DNA of 64,000 nt from Geopsychrobacter electrodiphilus DSM 16401 (GCF_000384395.1 NZ_ARWE01000001.1:3942501-4006500), one strand, 5' to 3'; numbered from the stretch's first letter, positions 24,745 to 34,305 are shown. Translations and numbers: made by a program. The notes: generated by a model from the letters alone, not told the origin.

Positions 24745-24969
24745 CTAACCTCCTCCGAACAAGGGTAAGATCGAGATGCTATCCCCCTCTTGTAAGAAAT
24801 CATCAAGTTCTGCATGTCGTTCGTTAATCAAGATAATCCCAAGTAGATGGAAGGGCAGTTGAAGTTCCTCAATTACTTGTCGGGCACTGGTGCCAGACTG
24901 AAAGCTACGGTCTTCTTCGTTAAAACGATCGATCCTAAAGAGACCGAACAGACGCACCCTGATGTTCAT
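24745..24969 (-). CDS. MoaD/ThiS-family sulfur-carrier protein
   Basis: 74 aa. Beta-grasp ubiquitin-like sequence MNIRVRLFGLFRIDRF, a helix (SARQVIEELQLP), ILINERHAEL and the end LPLFGGG with the terminal Gly-Gly that is thiocarboxylated. Members next to AOR genes are thought to supply dithiolene sulfur for the pterin. Ribosome site GAGGACG. It is probably dedicated to the adjacent oxidoreductase. Confidence 0.9.
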   Translation of the reverse strand: MNIRVRLFGLFRIDRFNEEDRSFQSGTSARQVIEELQLPFHLLGIILINERHAELDDFLQEGDSISILPLFGGG

Positions 24970-25012
24970 TTGCTCGTCCTCGCCTCCGCTGAGTGAACTC
25001 TACTACCGAGTC

Positions 25013-26167
25013 TCACCAGGCATCCTTGTATATCTGCAATACATCATCAAAGGTAATTTCGCGTGCATTGTTGACCAGTAGTCTAGTCTGCAACATCGCT
25101 GCTTCGGCCAACTGGGGCAAAACCTGCTCCTCAATTCCAACTTGGCTCAGGCGTGTTTCAAGCCCAACGTCTGCGATCAGTTGCCCCAGCGCAGAGATCA
25201 GCTCAGCACCTGCGGCCAGATCGCTAGCTGAGCCGAGATCGTCAAATATTTCGCGGGCAAGTTCCGCATACTCCTTGCTCGCAACCGGTAGATTGAAGCG
25301 CATGACATGGGGCAAAACCAGCGAATTGCTCAGGCCGTGGGGCACGTGATACTGCCCGCCGATCGGGTAGGCCAGGGCATGGACCGCCCCGACCGGAGCG
25401 TTGGCGAAGGCCTGCCCGGCGAGCATAGCACCAACAAGCATCTGAGAACGGGCTTCGAGGTCGCTACCGTTAGCCATGACCAAACGAATATTCTCAAACA
25501 GCAGCTTCAGTGCCTGACGGGCAAGGGTGTCTGAAATCGGGTTCTTCTTTAACCTAGTGGTGTAGGCTTCAATGGCGTGGACCATGGCATCAATCCCGGT
25601 CATGGCGGTCACCCCGGGAGGAAGTCCCGTCGTCAGTTCGGCATCGAGCACGGCGATATCGGGGAGCAGTTGCGGCGCGACGACCCCCTTTTTTTCACTC
25701 TCCCCAGTCGTCACAATAGCAATGGGCGTTACTTCTGAACCGGTTCCGGCCGTCGTGGTGACCTGAATCAGCGGTAACCGCTTGCCCTTTGCCATACCGA
25801 CCCCATAGATGTCCGACAGACTTTGGCTGGAAGAACATAGGAAAGCAACCAATTTGGCAACATCCATCGAGCTGCCACCACCGAAACCAACAACCCCATC
25901 GGCCTTAAAATCCTGCGCAAGTTGTAATGCGGCCAGGACATTACTGACAGGGGGATCAGCTAGGACGTCGGCGAACACTTCAACCTCCATCCCGCCGTCG
26001 CGCAATCCGGCAATCGCCTTATCAAGAAGACCGATCTTGGCGAGCATGGCATCACTGACTAGCAGCACGCGCGTCATCCCGAGTTCAGTCGCGAACTGTC
26101 CGAGTCTTGACGTACTCCCCGGGGCATTAATAATTGTGGGTGTTGTTTGAAAAATAAAATCGCTCAT
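25013..26167 (-). CDS. Iron-containing alcohol dehydrogenase (group III)
   Basis: 384 aa. NAD-binding VVGFGGGSSMDVAK near 92-105 and TTTAGTGSEVTP near 137; metal ligands are GIDAMVHAIEAY (Asp and His), GAVHALAYPIGG and YHVPHG. It would oxidise an alcohol to the aldehyde used by the neighbouring oxidoreductase. ATG at 26167 has GGAGAAAACATA upstream. It is part of the leftward cargo operon, 53 bases after the importer ATPase gene. Confidence 0.93.
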   Translation of the reverse strand: MSDFIFQTTPTIINAPGSTSRLGQFATELGMTRVLLVSDAMLAKIGLLDKAIAGLRDGGMEVEVFADVLADPPVSNVLAALQLAQDFKADGVVGFGGGSSMDVAKLVAFLCSSSQSLSDIYGVGMAKGKRLPLIQVTTTAGTGSEVTPIAIVTTGESEKKGVVAPQLLPDIAVLDAELTTGLPPGVTAMTGIDAMVHAIEAYTTRLKKNPISDTLARQALKLLFENIRLVMANGSDLEARSQMLVGAMLAGQAFANAPVGAVHALAYPIGGQYHVPHGLSNSLVLPHVMRFNLPVASKEYAELAREIFDDLGSASDLAAGAELISALGQLIADVGLETRLSQVGIEEQVLPQLAEAAMLQTRLLVNNAREITFDDVLQIYKDAW

Positions 26168-26219
26168 TATGTTTTCTCCACTTTTAATTCGATCGAGATG
26201 TCCTGCATGCAGAACCGCT

Positions 26220-26873
26220 TCAGGTCAGGGACTTTTCGACAATCTGTCCCCGTTCAATGATAAAGACCTTATCTACCAAACCCGCTGAATGGGAATAATC
26301 AGATTCAGACAGCAGCACGGACAAACCCTCTGCCTTCAGAACATGCAGGACATCCATGAGTCGTTGACATAAAGCCGGAGCCACCCCCTCAAAAGGTTCA
26401 TCCAACAGCAGGAGCTTCCGGCCACAGAGCAGAGCGCGCGCCAATGCAACCAACTTTTGTTGGCCGCCGCTAAGCTGTAGTGCTTTACGACTCGCAAATC
26501 CAGCAACCTCAGGCATCAGTTCATAGACCCAGGCCAGGCGGGCCTCATAATCGGGGATCTTGCTCGCCCAAGCCGGAACCAGGATATTCTCTTCAACGGT
26601 AAGATCGGGGATAAGTCGCCTATCCTCGGGCATGTAACCAATCTCCAGTTTGGCCCGATGATGGGGTTCAATTTTTGTCATGTCGACGCCTTCAATCTGG
26701 GCCGAGCCCGAGACAAAGGGCATGAGGCCCATGACGGTGCGCATCAATGTTGTTTTGCCCGCACCATTGCGCCCAATGAGCCCGACCATGCTCCCGGTTT
26801 CGATCGACAGCGAGACCTCTCTTAAGATCGGGATTTTTTGGATGTTGACACTCAGGTTATTAATTTTCAGCAT
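26220..26873 (-). CDS. livF: LivF-type ABC importer ATPase
   Basis: 217 aa from ATG at 26873, preferred over 26882 because GAGG then lies 9 bases upstream. Walker A is GRNGAGKTT, the signature LSGGQQKLVALARAL and Walker B LLLDEPFEGVAP. The DRRLIPDLTVEEN element is typical of LivF. It pairs with the LivG-type protein on the LivHM channel. It overlaps livG by 14 bases. The transported compound is probably not an amino acid, given the catabolic neighbours. Confidence 0.92.
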   Translation of the reverse strand: MLKINNLSVNIQKIPILREVSLSIETGSMVGLIGRNGAGKTTLMRTVMGLMPFVSGSAQIEGVDMTKIEPHHRAKLEIGYMPEDRRLIPDLTVEENILVPAWASKIPDYEARLAWVYELMPEVAGFASRKALQLSGGQQKLVALARALLCGRKLLLLDEPFEGVAPALCQRLMDVLHVLKAEGLSVLLSESDYSHSAGLVDKVFIIERGQIVEKSLT

Positions 26874-27648
26874 GTTGACCATCCTCAGGCTGTTGCAAAT
26901 GCAATGCGGAGCCTACGATGTACTCCTTCACTTCGGGATTGTTCAAAACCTCTTCTGTCGGACCGTCGGCGATAATATGGCCGTCATAAAAAGCGATGAC
27001 GCGCGTGGCATAACGTCCAATAATCTCCATGTCATGCTCGACAAAGAGGCTTGCTGCCCCCGAACGATTTACTGCATCCATCACCGTGTCCATCAAACCA
27101 AACTTCTCTTCGATGGCAACTCCACTGGTCGGTTCATCCAACAACAGCAGGTCAGGTCCACTCGCCATCGCCATGGCAATATCCAGCAGCTTACGAATAC
27201 CCTGGGGCAAGGTCCAAACCGGGACATGGGCAGAATGCTCTATAGCGTAACTGGCGAGAACGGCCATAGCCGCTTCAATGTTCGCTTTGCTCTTTAACGG
27301 AGTCTGCACCCCCAACCTCTTCTTACTCAACATGGTGTGAGCGACCAGCATGTTTTCCAGCGCGGTCAATTCAGGGAACAGTTGTGCCACCTGAAAGGAA
27401 CGGCAGATACCGGTTCTTGTAACCTGTCGTGGGTTGAATCCAGTGATATCCCGGCCCCGGAAGAAGATGTTGCCACCACTTGGCTTCATATACCCGGTCA
27501 CCATATTTATAAAAGTCGTTTTCCCGGCTCCGTTGGATCCGATCACTCCGACAATTTCTTTCTCACTGATAATTACATTGATATTTGCGGCCGCAGTCAC
27601 GGCACCAAAACTTTTGGTTAAACCTCTGGTTTCAAGGATACTTGACAT
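26860..27648 (-). CDS. livG: LivG-type ABC importer ATPase with an altered signature motif
   Basis: 262 aa. Walker A GSNGAGKTTF, the LivG-specific VTRTGICRSFQVAQLFPELT and Walker B DLLLLDEPTSGV are all present. The signature position reads LPQGIRKLLDIAMAMA, where LivG proteins normally have LSxGxQRxLEIARALA, so the key Ser and the usual Gln are missing. It may rely on the LivF site for hydrolysis. The stop of livM and the start of this gene share one base. Confidence 0.9.
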   Translation of the reverse strand: MSSILETRGLTKSFGAVTAAANINVIISEKEIVGVIGSNGAGKTTFINMVTGYMKPSGGNIFFRGRDITGFNPRQVTRTGICRSFQVAQLFPELTALENMLVAHTMLSKKRLGVQTPLKSKANIEAAMAVLASYAIEHSAHVPVWTLPQGIRKLLDIAMAMASGPDLLLLDEPTSGVAIEEKFGLMDTVMDAVNRSGAASLFVEHDMEIIGRYATRVIAFYDGHIIADGPTEEVLNNPEVKEYIVGSALHLQQPEDGQHAEN

Positions 27649-28592
27649 TATTGTCCCCTCGCTTTATTCGCCTTAAGAAGAGACCATAATCCCTTCGGCA
27701 GGAAAAAAATGACCAACAACAACGTGGTGCCGAGAATCATCTGCCAGGTATAGGGAGCCAGATCGAAAGCAATGGTTCGGATAACCTCAAACAAAAAGGC
27801 CGCGATAAACGCTGCGACCACATGTCCGGTACCGCCGAGGAGTGCAACAAACACAAATTCACCCGAAGTAGTCCAATACGCTAATTCTGGATCGACGTGT
27901 CCGGCAACCAACGCCGTGATCGCCCCGCCAACAGCCGCCAGCATCGCCGCCAGCACGTACTTGATAAAGACCACGCGTTTCGGTGAGACCCCGAGATATT
28001 CAACCCGGATCTCATTTTCACGGATGGCTTCGCCAGCGAATCCCATGCCTGATTGGTAATAGCGATGCATAAAAAATGCGGTCAAAAAGGCCACCAGGCA
28101 AGCGAGGCTGTAAACAACAAGACTTAACTTTTCCGGGCTGGGAACCCAGCCGAACAGCGTCACCTGGGCAACATTGAACCCGTCAGTACTTCCCAGCCCT
28201 TCCGTCTTGACCAAAACCCCATAAAGGATCATTGAAAAGGCCAGGGTCAACATGGCAAAAAATATTTCCCGGTAACGACACAGCAGCAAGCCCAACAGGG
28301 CTGCGAGACAACCGGCAATAAAGGCCGAAACAAACAGAATGCCGACCGCATCGGTGATCCCCAGATATTGACCCGCGATACCAACAGTATAGCCCCCGAG
28401 ACAGTAATAGAGTCCTTGACCGAAAGAGACCAAACCAGACCGCATCAGGAGGACCAGACCGACAACGACCATCGCCTTGGCCAAAGATACGGTGGTGAGA
28501 AAAGCGAACCAGTTGGGCAGGATCGTGCCAACCAAAAGCAGCAGAACGAGTGAAAGGCACAGGTTGCGTGAGGTATTATCTATTTTTATCAT
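27648..28592 (-). CDS. livM: LivM-type ABC importer permease
   Basis: 314 aa with about nine hydrophobic helices. Typical LivM stretches: SGLVSFGQGLYYCLGGYT (abridged start of the family motif), LTLAFSMILYGV and GEAIRENEIRVEYLGVSPKR, the ATPase-coupling loop. GEFVFVALLGGTGHVVA follows. ATG at 28592 overlaps the livH stop. It forms the channel with LivH. Confidence 0.93.
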   Translation of the reverse strand: MIKIDNTSRNLCLSLVLLLLVGTILPNWFAFLTTVSLAKAMVVVGLVLLMRSGLVSFGQGLYYCLGGYTVGIAGQYLGITDAVGILFVSAFIAGCLAALLGLLLCRYREIFFAMLTLAFSMILYGVLVKTEGLGSTDGFNVAQVTLFGWVPSPEKLSLVVYSLACLVAFLTAFFMHRYYQSGMGFAGEAIRENEIRVEYLGVSPKRVVFIKYVLAAMLAAVGGAITALVAGHVDPELAYWTTSGEFVFVALLGGTGHVVAAFIAAFLFEVIRTIAFDLAPYTWQMILGTTLLLVIFFLPKGLWSLLKANKARGQ

Positions 28593-29488
28593 CAGATTTT
28601 CCTCGCAACAGTCGACACAAACAGACCCTGTGGCCGCACCACTAGAACCAGAGCCATAACCCCGTAAATGACGAACAGCTCGACCTGCGGAAAGGTATGA
28701 ACGGCGATTGATCTCGAGATGCCGACCATCAGGGCACCAACTGCTGCCCCGCCAACGCTGCCAAGCCCACCGATGACCACAACTGCAAAGGCGAGAATCC
28801 CCACTTCGATTCCGATCCCTGGGACCACCGAAAGAGATGGAGCCGTAAGCCCACCAGCAAGAGCACCTAGCGCGCTACCCAAAATAAAAGTGATAAAGAA
28901 AGTTCTTTTGACATTGATCCCCATGGCCATGCTGATCTCCCGGTCATGGATAACCGCCTTGAGTAATTTGCCTTGAATTGTCCGATTCAACCCGGCCCAG
29001 AGCATGGTTCCGATCACAACAGCGGCCGCAATCAGCAGAAAATCGTAGTTGGCGAATGTGATCCCTAGTAATTTTGTGCGGCCAACCAGAGTATAAGGCT
29101 GATAGGCGTAGTACGCCTGCACGCCCCAGAGCAGCTTAATCACATCTTCCATGATCAATAGGACGCCATAGGTCACCAAAATCATGACAACTTCGTCGCG
29201 GCCATACATCACCCTCAATAACCCGCGCTCAATCAATAAACCCGCGAACGCTCCGGCTACGATCGCGGCTCCGATAAACACTAGGTAGCTGGCCCAAGGG
29301 ACATACCCTGCGGTAAAGTACCAGCCGACCATTGAAGCGGCTGAATAGGCTCCAATGGCATACAGACTTCCGTGGGCCATGTTTAGGATTTTCATGACGC
29401 CATAAACCAAAGTTAAGCCGGCAGCAACAATAAACAGCCAGGATGAATAGACAAGTCCATCAATCAGAATGACCAGAAGTGTGTCCAT
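28592..29488 (-). CDS. livH: LivH-type ABC importer permease
   Basis: 298 aa with about eight membrane helices. Family pattern: AAGLTLVYGVMKILNMAHGS near the N terminus, ATPase-coupling LKAVIHDREISMAMGINV, and LGSVGGAAVGALMVG. It lies 63 bases after the substrate-binding protein gene, separated by a strong hairpin. Confidence 0.93.
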   Translation of the reverse strand: MDTLLVILIDGLVYSSWLFIVAAGLTLVYGVMKILNMAHGSLYAIGAYSAASMVGWYFTAGYVPWASYLVFIGAAIVAGAFAGLLIERGLLRVMYGRDEVVMILVTYGVLLIMEDVIKLLWGVQAYYAYQPYTLVGRTKLLGITFANYDFLLIAAAVVIGTMLWAGLNRTIQGKLLKAVIHDREISMAMGINVKRTFFITFILGSALGALAGGLTAPSLSVVPGIGIEVGILAFAVVVIGGLGSVGGAAVGALMVGISRSIAVHTFPQVELFVIYGVMALVLVVRPQGLFVSTVARKI

Positions 29489-29505
29489 AAAAACTCACAG
29501 TCGGT

Positions 29506-29542
29506 AGAAAAAAGGACAGGGGTGGCTAAAAGCCACCCCTGT
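29506..29542 (-). terminator. Intrinsic terminator/attenuator between binding protein and livH
   Basis: Perfect 12-bp stem ACAGGGGTGGCT/AGCCACCCCTGT with a 3-base loop, followed on the - strand by CCTTTTTT. Such partial terminators let the binding protein be made in excess over the membrane parts. Confidence 0.85.
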
Positions 29543-29551
29543 TTCAGAAAA

Positions 29552-30880
29552 TTACTTACAGATGGATTGTTTTAGTCCGTTTTTGATCCATTCGGTACTA
29601 CTCACACCATCAGGGGGATTGACACAATCGGCAGGGTAGCGCTTGACGTTCTCAATCGTCGGTTTGCCATCTTTTTTAGAGTACTGTCCGTAGTACATAT
29701 CCTGTACAGCTTGATGACCATTACCGAGTGCCATTTTTACGGTGCCACCCGGGCCCTCGAATTCCAGACCGGTAAGGGCCGCAATAATTTCGTCCTGGGA
29801 TGGTTTCTTGCCTTTGCCCGCGGCAGCTTTATCCGCAGCAGCCTTCAGCCCCAAGAGTGCCTGAGCCATTTTGTAGGCCGGGTAAGTTGGAGGCGTGCCG
29901 AAACGGGCCGAAAAGTTCTTACGGAACCAGTCATTGAGGGGGCTTTTGGGGGCATAGACACCGAAGGGGCCGCGCGCACCGATAATGGTACCCTCGGCAA
30001 TTTGGTCGGCTAGGCGGTACATGCCGGTCTCACCACAAGTAAAGACGCCAGTGAAGTCATCGAACAAGCCGCGGGCTGCGCCCTGCAGAACCAGACCTTC
30101 CATATCGCCACCCCAAAAACTGGAGTGGATAACATCGGCCTTTTCCAGCATCAGAGCAGAGATTTCTGCTCCGTACTGGCCAGCATAGATTTTTGGAAAT
30201 TGTTCTGTCTTGACCTTAACGCTCGGCTTAAGGGTCTCCATGGCGCCCTTGAAGTCAGACCAGGAGTCCTGTCCGAAAGAATAGTTCTGGTTGATACCTG
30301 AAATTGATTTCAGGTCAGGCTTGATATCCAGGACATAGCGCGCTGCGGCAACATTATCCATGGTGGATGTCGGGCCGGTGCGAAACAGGTATTTATATTT
30401 GTTCTCTTCAAAAATCCGTGGGGTTCCGCAATCGAAAAAGATCGTCAATTTGCCCATCTCTTCAACGACTGGAGCAATGGCCATGCAGTCACCGCTTGAA
30501 ATATAGCCTATGACCGCATCTACATCCTTGCGCTGGACCAGGTTGCGATATTCTCCGACCTGTTTGGTGCCACCGCCAGCTTCATCAATAGTGATTGGCT
30601 CAATCGACTGCCCGGCAATCCCTTTGGTGTTGTAAGGGGCTGGCAGGGTGCCGTTGTTTATGGCTTCGACAAGAAGTTCCGCAGCATTACGTGCGGGGAT
30701 ACCGAAAGGGCCGGCAGCACCACCCGAAAGGAAGGTAACCAGACCGACCTTAAAGTTACCGTCTTCGGCTCGTGCAGATACCGACATGCCGAGACTAAGT
30801 GTTGCAGTCAGCAATAAGGTTAAGAATACTGTTGCGCCATTCAACTTAGAACGGCTACCGGGTTTACTATCATTTACCAT
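29552..30880 (-). CDS. Periplasmic substrate-binding protein of a Liv-type ABC importer
   Basis: 442 aa. Signal peptide with a hydrophobic core (TVFLTLLLTATLSLGM) ending near SARA. The mature protein is a type 1 periplasmic-binding fold: FKVGLVTFLSGGAAGPFGIP, DAVIGYISSGDCMAIAPV, INQNYSFGQDSWSDF and IHSSFWGGDMEGL. This subfamily is common in importers for aromatic and other organic acids as well as amino acids. First gene of the operon, behind a sigma-54 promoter about 170 bases upstream. Confidence 0.92.
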   Translation of the reverse strand: MVNDSKPGSRSKLNGATVFLTLLLTATLSLGMSVSARAEDGNFKVGLVTFLSGGAAGPFGIPARNAAELLVEAINNGTLPAPYNTKGIAGQSIEPITIDEAGGGTKQVGEYRNLVQRKDVDAVIGYISSGDCMAIAPVVEEMGKLTIFFDCGTPRIFEENKYKYLFRTGPTSTMDNVAAARYVLDIKPDLKSISGINQNYSFGQDSWSDFKGAMETLKPSVKVKTEQFPKIYAGQYGAEISALMLEKADVIHSSFWGGDMEGLVLQGAARGLFDDFTGVFTCGETGMYRLADQIAEGTIIGARGPFGVYAPKSPLNDWFRKNFSARFGTPPTYPAYKMAQALLGLKAAADKAAAGKGKKPSQDEIIAALTGLEFEGPGGTVKMALGNGHQAVQDMYYGQYSKKDGKPTIENVKRYPADCVNPPDGVSSTEWIKNGLKQSICK

Positions 30881-31047
30881 TTTAACCTCCCTTGGGGTTT
30901 GGGGACGAGCCCCGTTATTAGATACTTCATAAAACTTACGTCCCGACGTTTGATGTCACATCCTTTTATTTTGATCTTTTGGGTTTAGATGTAACGTTAT
31001 TGACGTAGTGACCCTAAATTAATTAAACAAGAATCAACTACTGTTTT

Positions 31048-31063
31048 AGCAAGGCGTATGCCA
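31048..31063 (-). promoter_or_regulatory. Sigma-54 promoter of the cargo operon
   Basis: On the - strand TGGCAT-N5-TTGCT: GG and GC are separated by exactly 10 bases, as in the -24/-12 elements. It lies about 170 bases before the binding-protein start and faces it. The adjacent regulator is a sigma-54 activator. Confidence 0.85.
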
Positions 31064-31140
31064 CAATAATTTTATGTAGCTAAACATTTAATATATAAAG
31101 GTAAATCGTTTTTTTAAAATAAATACGTGTGAGTGACACA

Positions 31141-31260
31141 ATGCAGTATTGCAATGAGGAGAAGGCCAAGAAAGGACGTAGGTATAAACTGTCGCTATAT
31201 ATCTAGCTAGTTAGGATGATTGTATTGCAGAGTTGCAATACAATTGCAACTCTGCAATAC
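31141..31260. promoter_or_regulatory. Upstream activator sites for the sigma-54 regulator
   Basis: A perfect 17-bp inverted repeat (31222-31238 and 31244-31260; core TTGCAGAGTTGCAA) lies next to the regulator stop codon. A third related site, ATGCAGTATTGCAA, is at 31141-31154. The sites are about 80 to 200 bases upstream of the sigma-54 promoter, the right range for enhancer binding. Elsewhere 30881-31261 has no gene and is AT-rich. Confidence 0.75.
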
Positions 31261-31261
31261 A

Positions 31262-33058
31262 TTACTTGAGGCTGTGCTTGCTGGCTTTTCGCCAGAGTGT
31301 CGTAGTGTGAATCCCGAGTGACTTGGCGGCTGCTAGTTCGGTTGGGTGCAGTTTTAGTGCATTCTCAATCATTTTTTTTTCCAAAGCCTCTAATGCACCC
31401 TTCAGGTTCTGAACACCGTCCAAGCCGGGCGGGCTAACCAAAGGCAGAGTACTAATTTCCATCGGCAAATCTTCGAGGTCAATTGTCTCCTTATCGGACA
31501 TAACCGTTAACTGCTCTAGAATGTTAAGCAGTTGGCGGACATTCCCCGGATAATGGAAGCTCTGGAGTCGATTCAGTGCCACAGGGGAAAACCACTTATT
31601 GGTATTGTGTCTCTGGTTATATTCCTCCATAAATTTATAGATCAGTGGAGGAATATCTTCACGCCGCTCACGCAATGAGGGAATATTAATCGGCACCACG
31701 TTGAGTCGGTAAAAGAGGTCTTCTCTAAACTGCCCCAGTTTCATCATCTCCTGAAGGTTCCGGTGGGTGGCAGCGATAATCCTAACATCGACCTTGATGA
31801 TCTTGGCCCCTCCCACCCGAGTAAAAGATTTTTCCTCGATGACTTCCAGCAGTTTAACCTGTAGCGCTAGCTTCAACTCACCGATCTCATCCAGAAAAAG
31901 GGTTCCGCCATGAGCGGCCTCAATCAAGCCCGCCTTCCCTTCCTTGCTGGCGCCAGTGAAGGCTCCCTTTTCATAACCGAATAGCTCGCTTTCGATCAGG
32001 GATTCGGGGATTGTTCCGCAATTGATCTTGACGAAGGGTCGCTCCTTGCGCTTACTCATCTGATGAATGGCCCGAGCCAACATCGTTTTTCCGGTCCCAG
32101 ATTCACCGCTGAGCAGAACCGAGATATCAGAAGCGGCAACCTTGACGGCGCGATGAACCACATGCTGCATCTCCTTGCTCTTGACCACCATATCTTTGAG
32201 CATCTGCTCCATACCCTCTTGCTCAAGGATTGACTGGTAGTAGCGGCTGCTCAACTGACGGCTGTCTTCCAACTCGACACGCAGGTGATTTAGCTCGGTA
32301 ATATCCCGCACATTAGTGACGACAAGCTCGATATCTCCAGCATCATTGAATACCGGCGTACCGGTAACCATGATCTGCTTGCCACTCTTGAGATTCTGGA
32401 GCATTGAAGACTGTTTTCGATCCTGAAGTACCGCAAGAGTGGCCGAATAGTCAAAAACCCCGGCAGCTACCAGATCGTTCAAATTTTTACCAATCAGATT
32501 TTTTCGAGATAGCCCGGTTATCCGCTCATAGGCGTTATTTACCTGGATCGTGGTCGCATGGCCGTCAGCAATATAGAGGCCATCCTCCGAGGACTCGAAA
32601 ATGGCTTCCAATTCGCGATGGAGAGTCTGATAACCCTGTAGTTTGGAAATGATCGATTCGTATTCAGAGATATCCTGGAATACCGAAATTGCCCCCACAA
32701 CACTCCCACCAATGATGATCGGACTGCGATTGACAATGATCGTGGCCCCAGGGAGAGAGAGTTTGTGACCTATTTGAGGCTGGCCAGTAGCCAGAACGTG
32801 CTGAAGCTCTGGCCAGGCTTCGGGGCGAACCGTTGAGAAATGCTGACCGACGATAGCAACCGGATTCCCCTCGAAGATCCTAGAGGCCGCAGCATTATAA
32901 AAAACCACTGTACCTTCCCGATCAAGAATCATAATTCCGTTATGACTGGCATTAAGAACCGCGGCGACGGGGCCCTGCAGGTTCGACAAAAAATATAGTT
33001 CGCTTTCCCGCATAGAATCCCTCGTAGACTTTCTATCCATGTGCGCAAAAAGGGCCAT
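31262..33058 (-). CDS. PAS-containing sigma-54-dependent transcription activator
   Basis: 598 aa. Two PAS domains (about 30-140 and 145-265), then the AAA+ domain with Walker [10 protein letters not shown], the sigma-54 contact [15 protein letters not shown] and Walker [13 protein letters not shown], ending in a Fis-type helix-turn-helix ([21 protein letters not shown]). The PAS domains probably sense a ligand or redox state, replacing a phosphorylated receiver. It is encoded directly upstream of, and in the same direction as, the operon it should control. Ribosome site AAGGGG. Confidence 0.95.
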   Translation of the reverse strand: MALFAHMDRKSTRDSMRESELYFLSNLQGPVAAVLNASHNGIMILDREGTVVFYNAAASRIFEGNPVAIVGQHFSTVRPEAWPELQHVLATGQPQIGHKLSLPGATIIVNRSPIIIGGSVVGAISVFQDISEYESIISKLQGYQTLHRELEAIFESSEDGLYIADGHATTIQVNNAYERITGLSRKNLIGKNLNDLVAAGVFDYSATLAVLQDRKQSSMLQNLKSGKQIMVTGTPVFNDAGDIELVVTNVRDITELNHLRVELEDSRQLSSRYYQSILEQEGMEQMLKDMVVKSKEMQHVVHRAVKVAASDISVLLSGESGTGKTMLARAIHQMSKRKERPFVKINCGTIPESLIESELFGYEKGAFTGASKEGKAGLIEAAHGGTLFLDEIGELKLALQVKLLEVIEEKSFTRVGGAKIIKVDVRIIAATHRNLQEMMKLGQFREDLFYRLNVVPINIPSLRERREDIPPLIYKFMEEYNQRHNTNKWFSPVALNRLQSFHYPGNVRQLLNILEQLTVMSDKETIDLEDLPMEISTLPLVSPPGLDGVQNLKGALEALEKKMIENALKLHPTELAAAKSLGIHTTTLWRKASKHSLK

Positions 33059-33789
33059 CTAAACCCCTTGCGCTTAAAATACCGCCGACAACTGTCGCAC
33101 TGGCGCTCTTGATTTTATATTTTCCATGAGAGGACTTTTGATTACCATCACTTAATTTCTTTCCGTCAAACACACAAAAGAGACTTTGCGACTGTAGTCT
33201 AGATTTAAAGCCCAATCAAATACCTTAAAAGTTGTGCCATTGGAATTTGTCTGTTATTAAAATTTATAACTCCTACGAAAGTCAGGAGCGTTGAAGCCCT
33301 GAATATCATATCGAGTGGAAGGGTCTTCCGGATACCCTACAAACGGACATTCCATCACATCCAAGTATAAATATTCAATATAATGGTGTGGTGTGCGCTG
33401 AATGGAATCGTTCACTGCCGACGTGTTGGCCAGAGCCCAGCAGAGGCGATAAGGGTGTTCCTAACAACGTGAATGATCACCAGAAGCCCGAAATTTCCAA
33501 GATTGACCGGTGGATTCCGGGTGAGGCTCACCGAACCGATCTGTCCAATATGTTATGTCACTGATTTTTGGAAGGCCGCGCCCCCATGTGTCAGGATAGT
33601 TGTCTCCTCTCAATTTCTATTTGAGGCGACAACTATCCTGACACATGGGGGTATCGGGATGCAGCATTTGCAAAACACACAAAATCTTGCCAGACAGAGA
33701 AACAGCAAACTCGAAATATTTGATGAGGAATGTTACGCTTCTATCGACATCAAGTCGGTACGACAACCCACGTAGGAAAACTCGAACCA
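33059..33789. other. Gene-poor stretch with possible insertion-sequence remnant
   Basis: No gene is supported here. Short frames in 33473-33775 lack ribosome sites and cross the large inverted repeat. The sequence around 33420-33580 looks like degraded coding DNA but no transposase motif can be read. This is the right-hand edge of the metabolic island. Confidence 0.35.
33581..33651. repeat. Perfect 24-bp inverted repeat with 23-base centre
   Basis: Arms 33581-33604 (CCCCCATGTGTCAGG then ATAGTTGTC) and 33628-33651 are exactly complementary. Inside them CCTC/GAGG extends the pairing after a mismatch. It may be two fused transposon ends, a recombination site or a cruciform. There is no T-run on either side, so it is not a standard terminator. 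Confidence 0.8.
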
Positions 33790-34305
33790 ATGCAGACGAT
33801 GAGTACAGACCCCTTTGAAGTTTTGCGCTTACAATACAAACCTGAAACGATAAAAATACTTTTTATCGGTGAGTCCAGACCTCAGAACGGCACTTTTTTC
33901 TATAAAAACAACTCAAATCTCTCAATATTTACGCATGAAGCATTGATTCTTTATCGACCGGATCTATTCGACTCCACCGACTTCCTGCAAAGCTTTAAAA
34001 AGTATGGTTGTTACCTCGTGGACTTGTGTGAACAACCAGTAAATGGCCTCACAAGAACTGAACGTCGCAATATTCACAAGCTGGGGGAGCCAAACCTAAA
34101 ACAGACCATTAATGAGTTAAACCCAGACGCAATCATTGTGGTCATTAAGGGTATTCGCATATCAGTTGAAAGCGTCTTAGCTGAAACAGCTAATAGCTCT
34201 TGCCCACTATTCTTTCTGCCCTTCCCTGCCCTTGGACATCAACATCAGTATGTCGATCAACTGCACAAAGCTCTTGAACGCCTAAGCCAAACAGGAATCA
34301 TCTAG
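33790..34305 (+). CDS. Hypothetical protein, possibly of the uracil-DNA-glycosylase fold
   Basis: 171 aa from ATG at 33790 (AGGA 12 bases upstream; 33799 is another choice). TIKILFIGESRPQNGTFFY is reminiscent of the first strand and loop of UDG-like proteins, and LFFLPFPALGHQHQY of their last motif. The middle has YLVDLCEQPVN and DAIIVVIKGI. The catalytic residues cannot be assigned, so activity is not claimed. AT-rich accessory gene followed by a TPR protein gene 27 bases on. Confidence 0.45.
   Translation: MQTMSTDPFEVLRLQYKPETIKILFIGESRPQNGTFFYKNNSNLSIFTHEALILYRPDLFDSTDFLQSFKKYGCYLVDLCEQPVNGLTRTERRNIHKLGEPNLKQTINELNPDAIIVVIKGIRISVESVLAETANSSCPLFFLPFPALGHQHQYVDQLHKALERLSQTGII

Noticed and set aside
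33473-33775. A 100-codon rightward frame at the cargo edge
   Set aside because: It runs through the perfect inverted repeat, has no ribosome site and no protein features.
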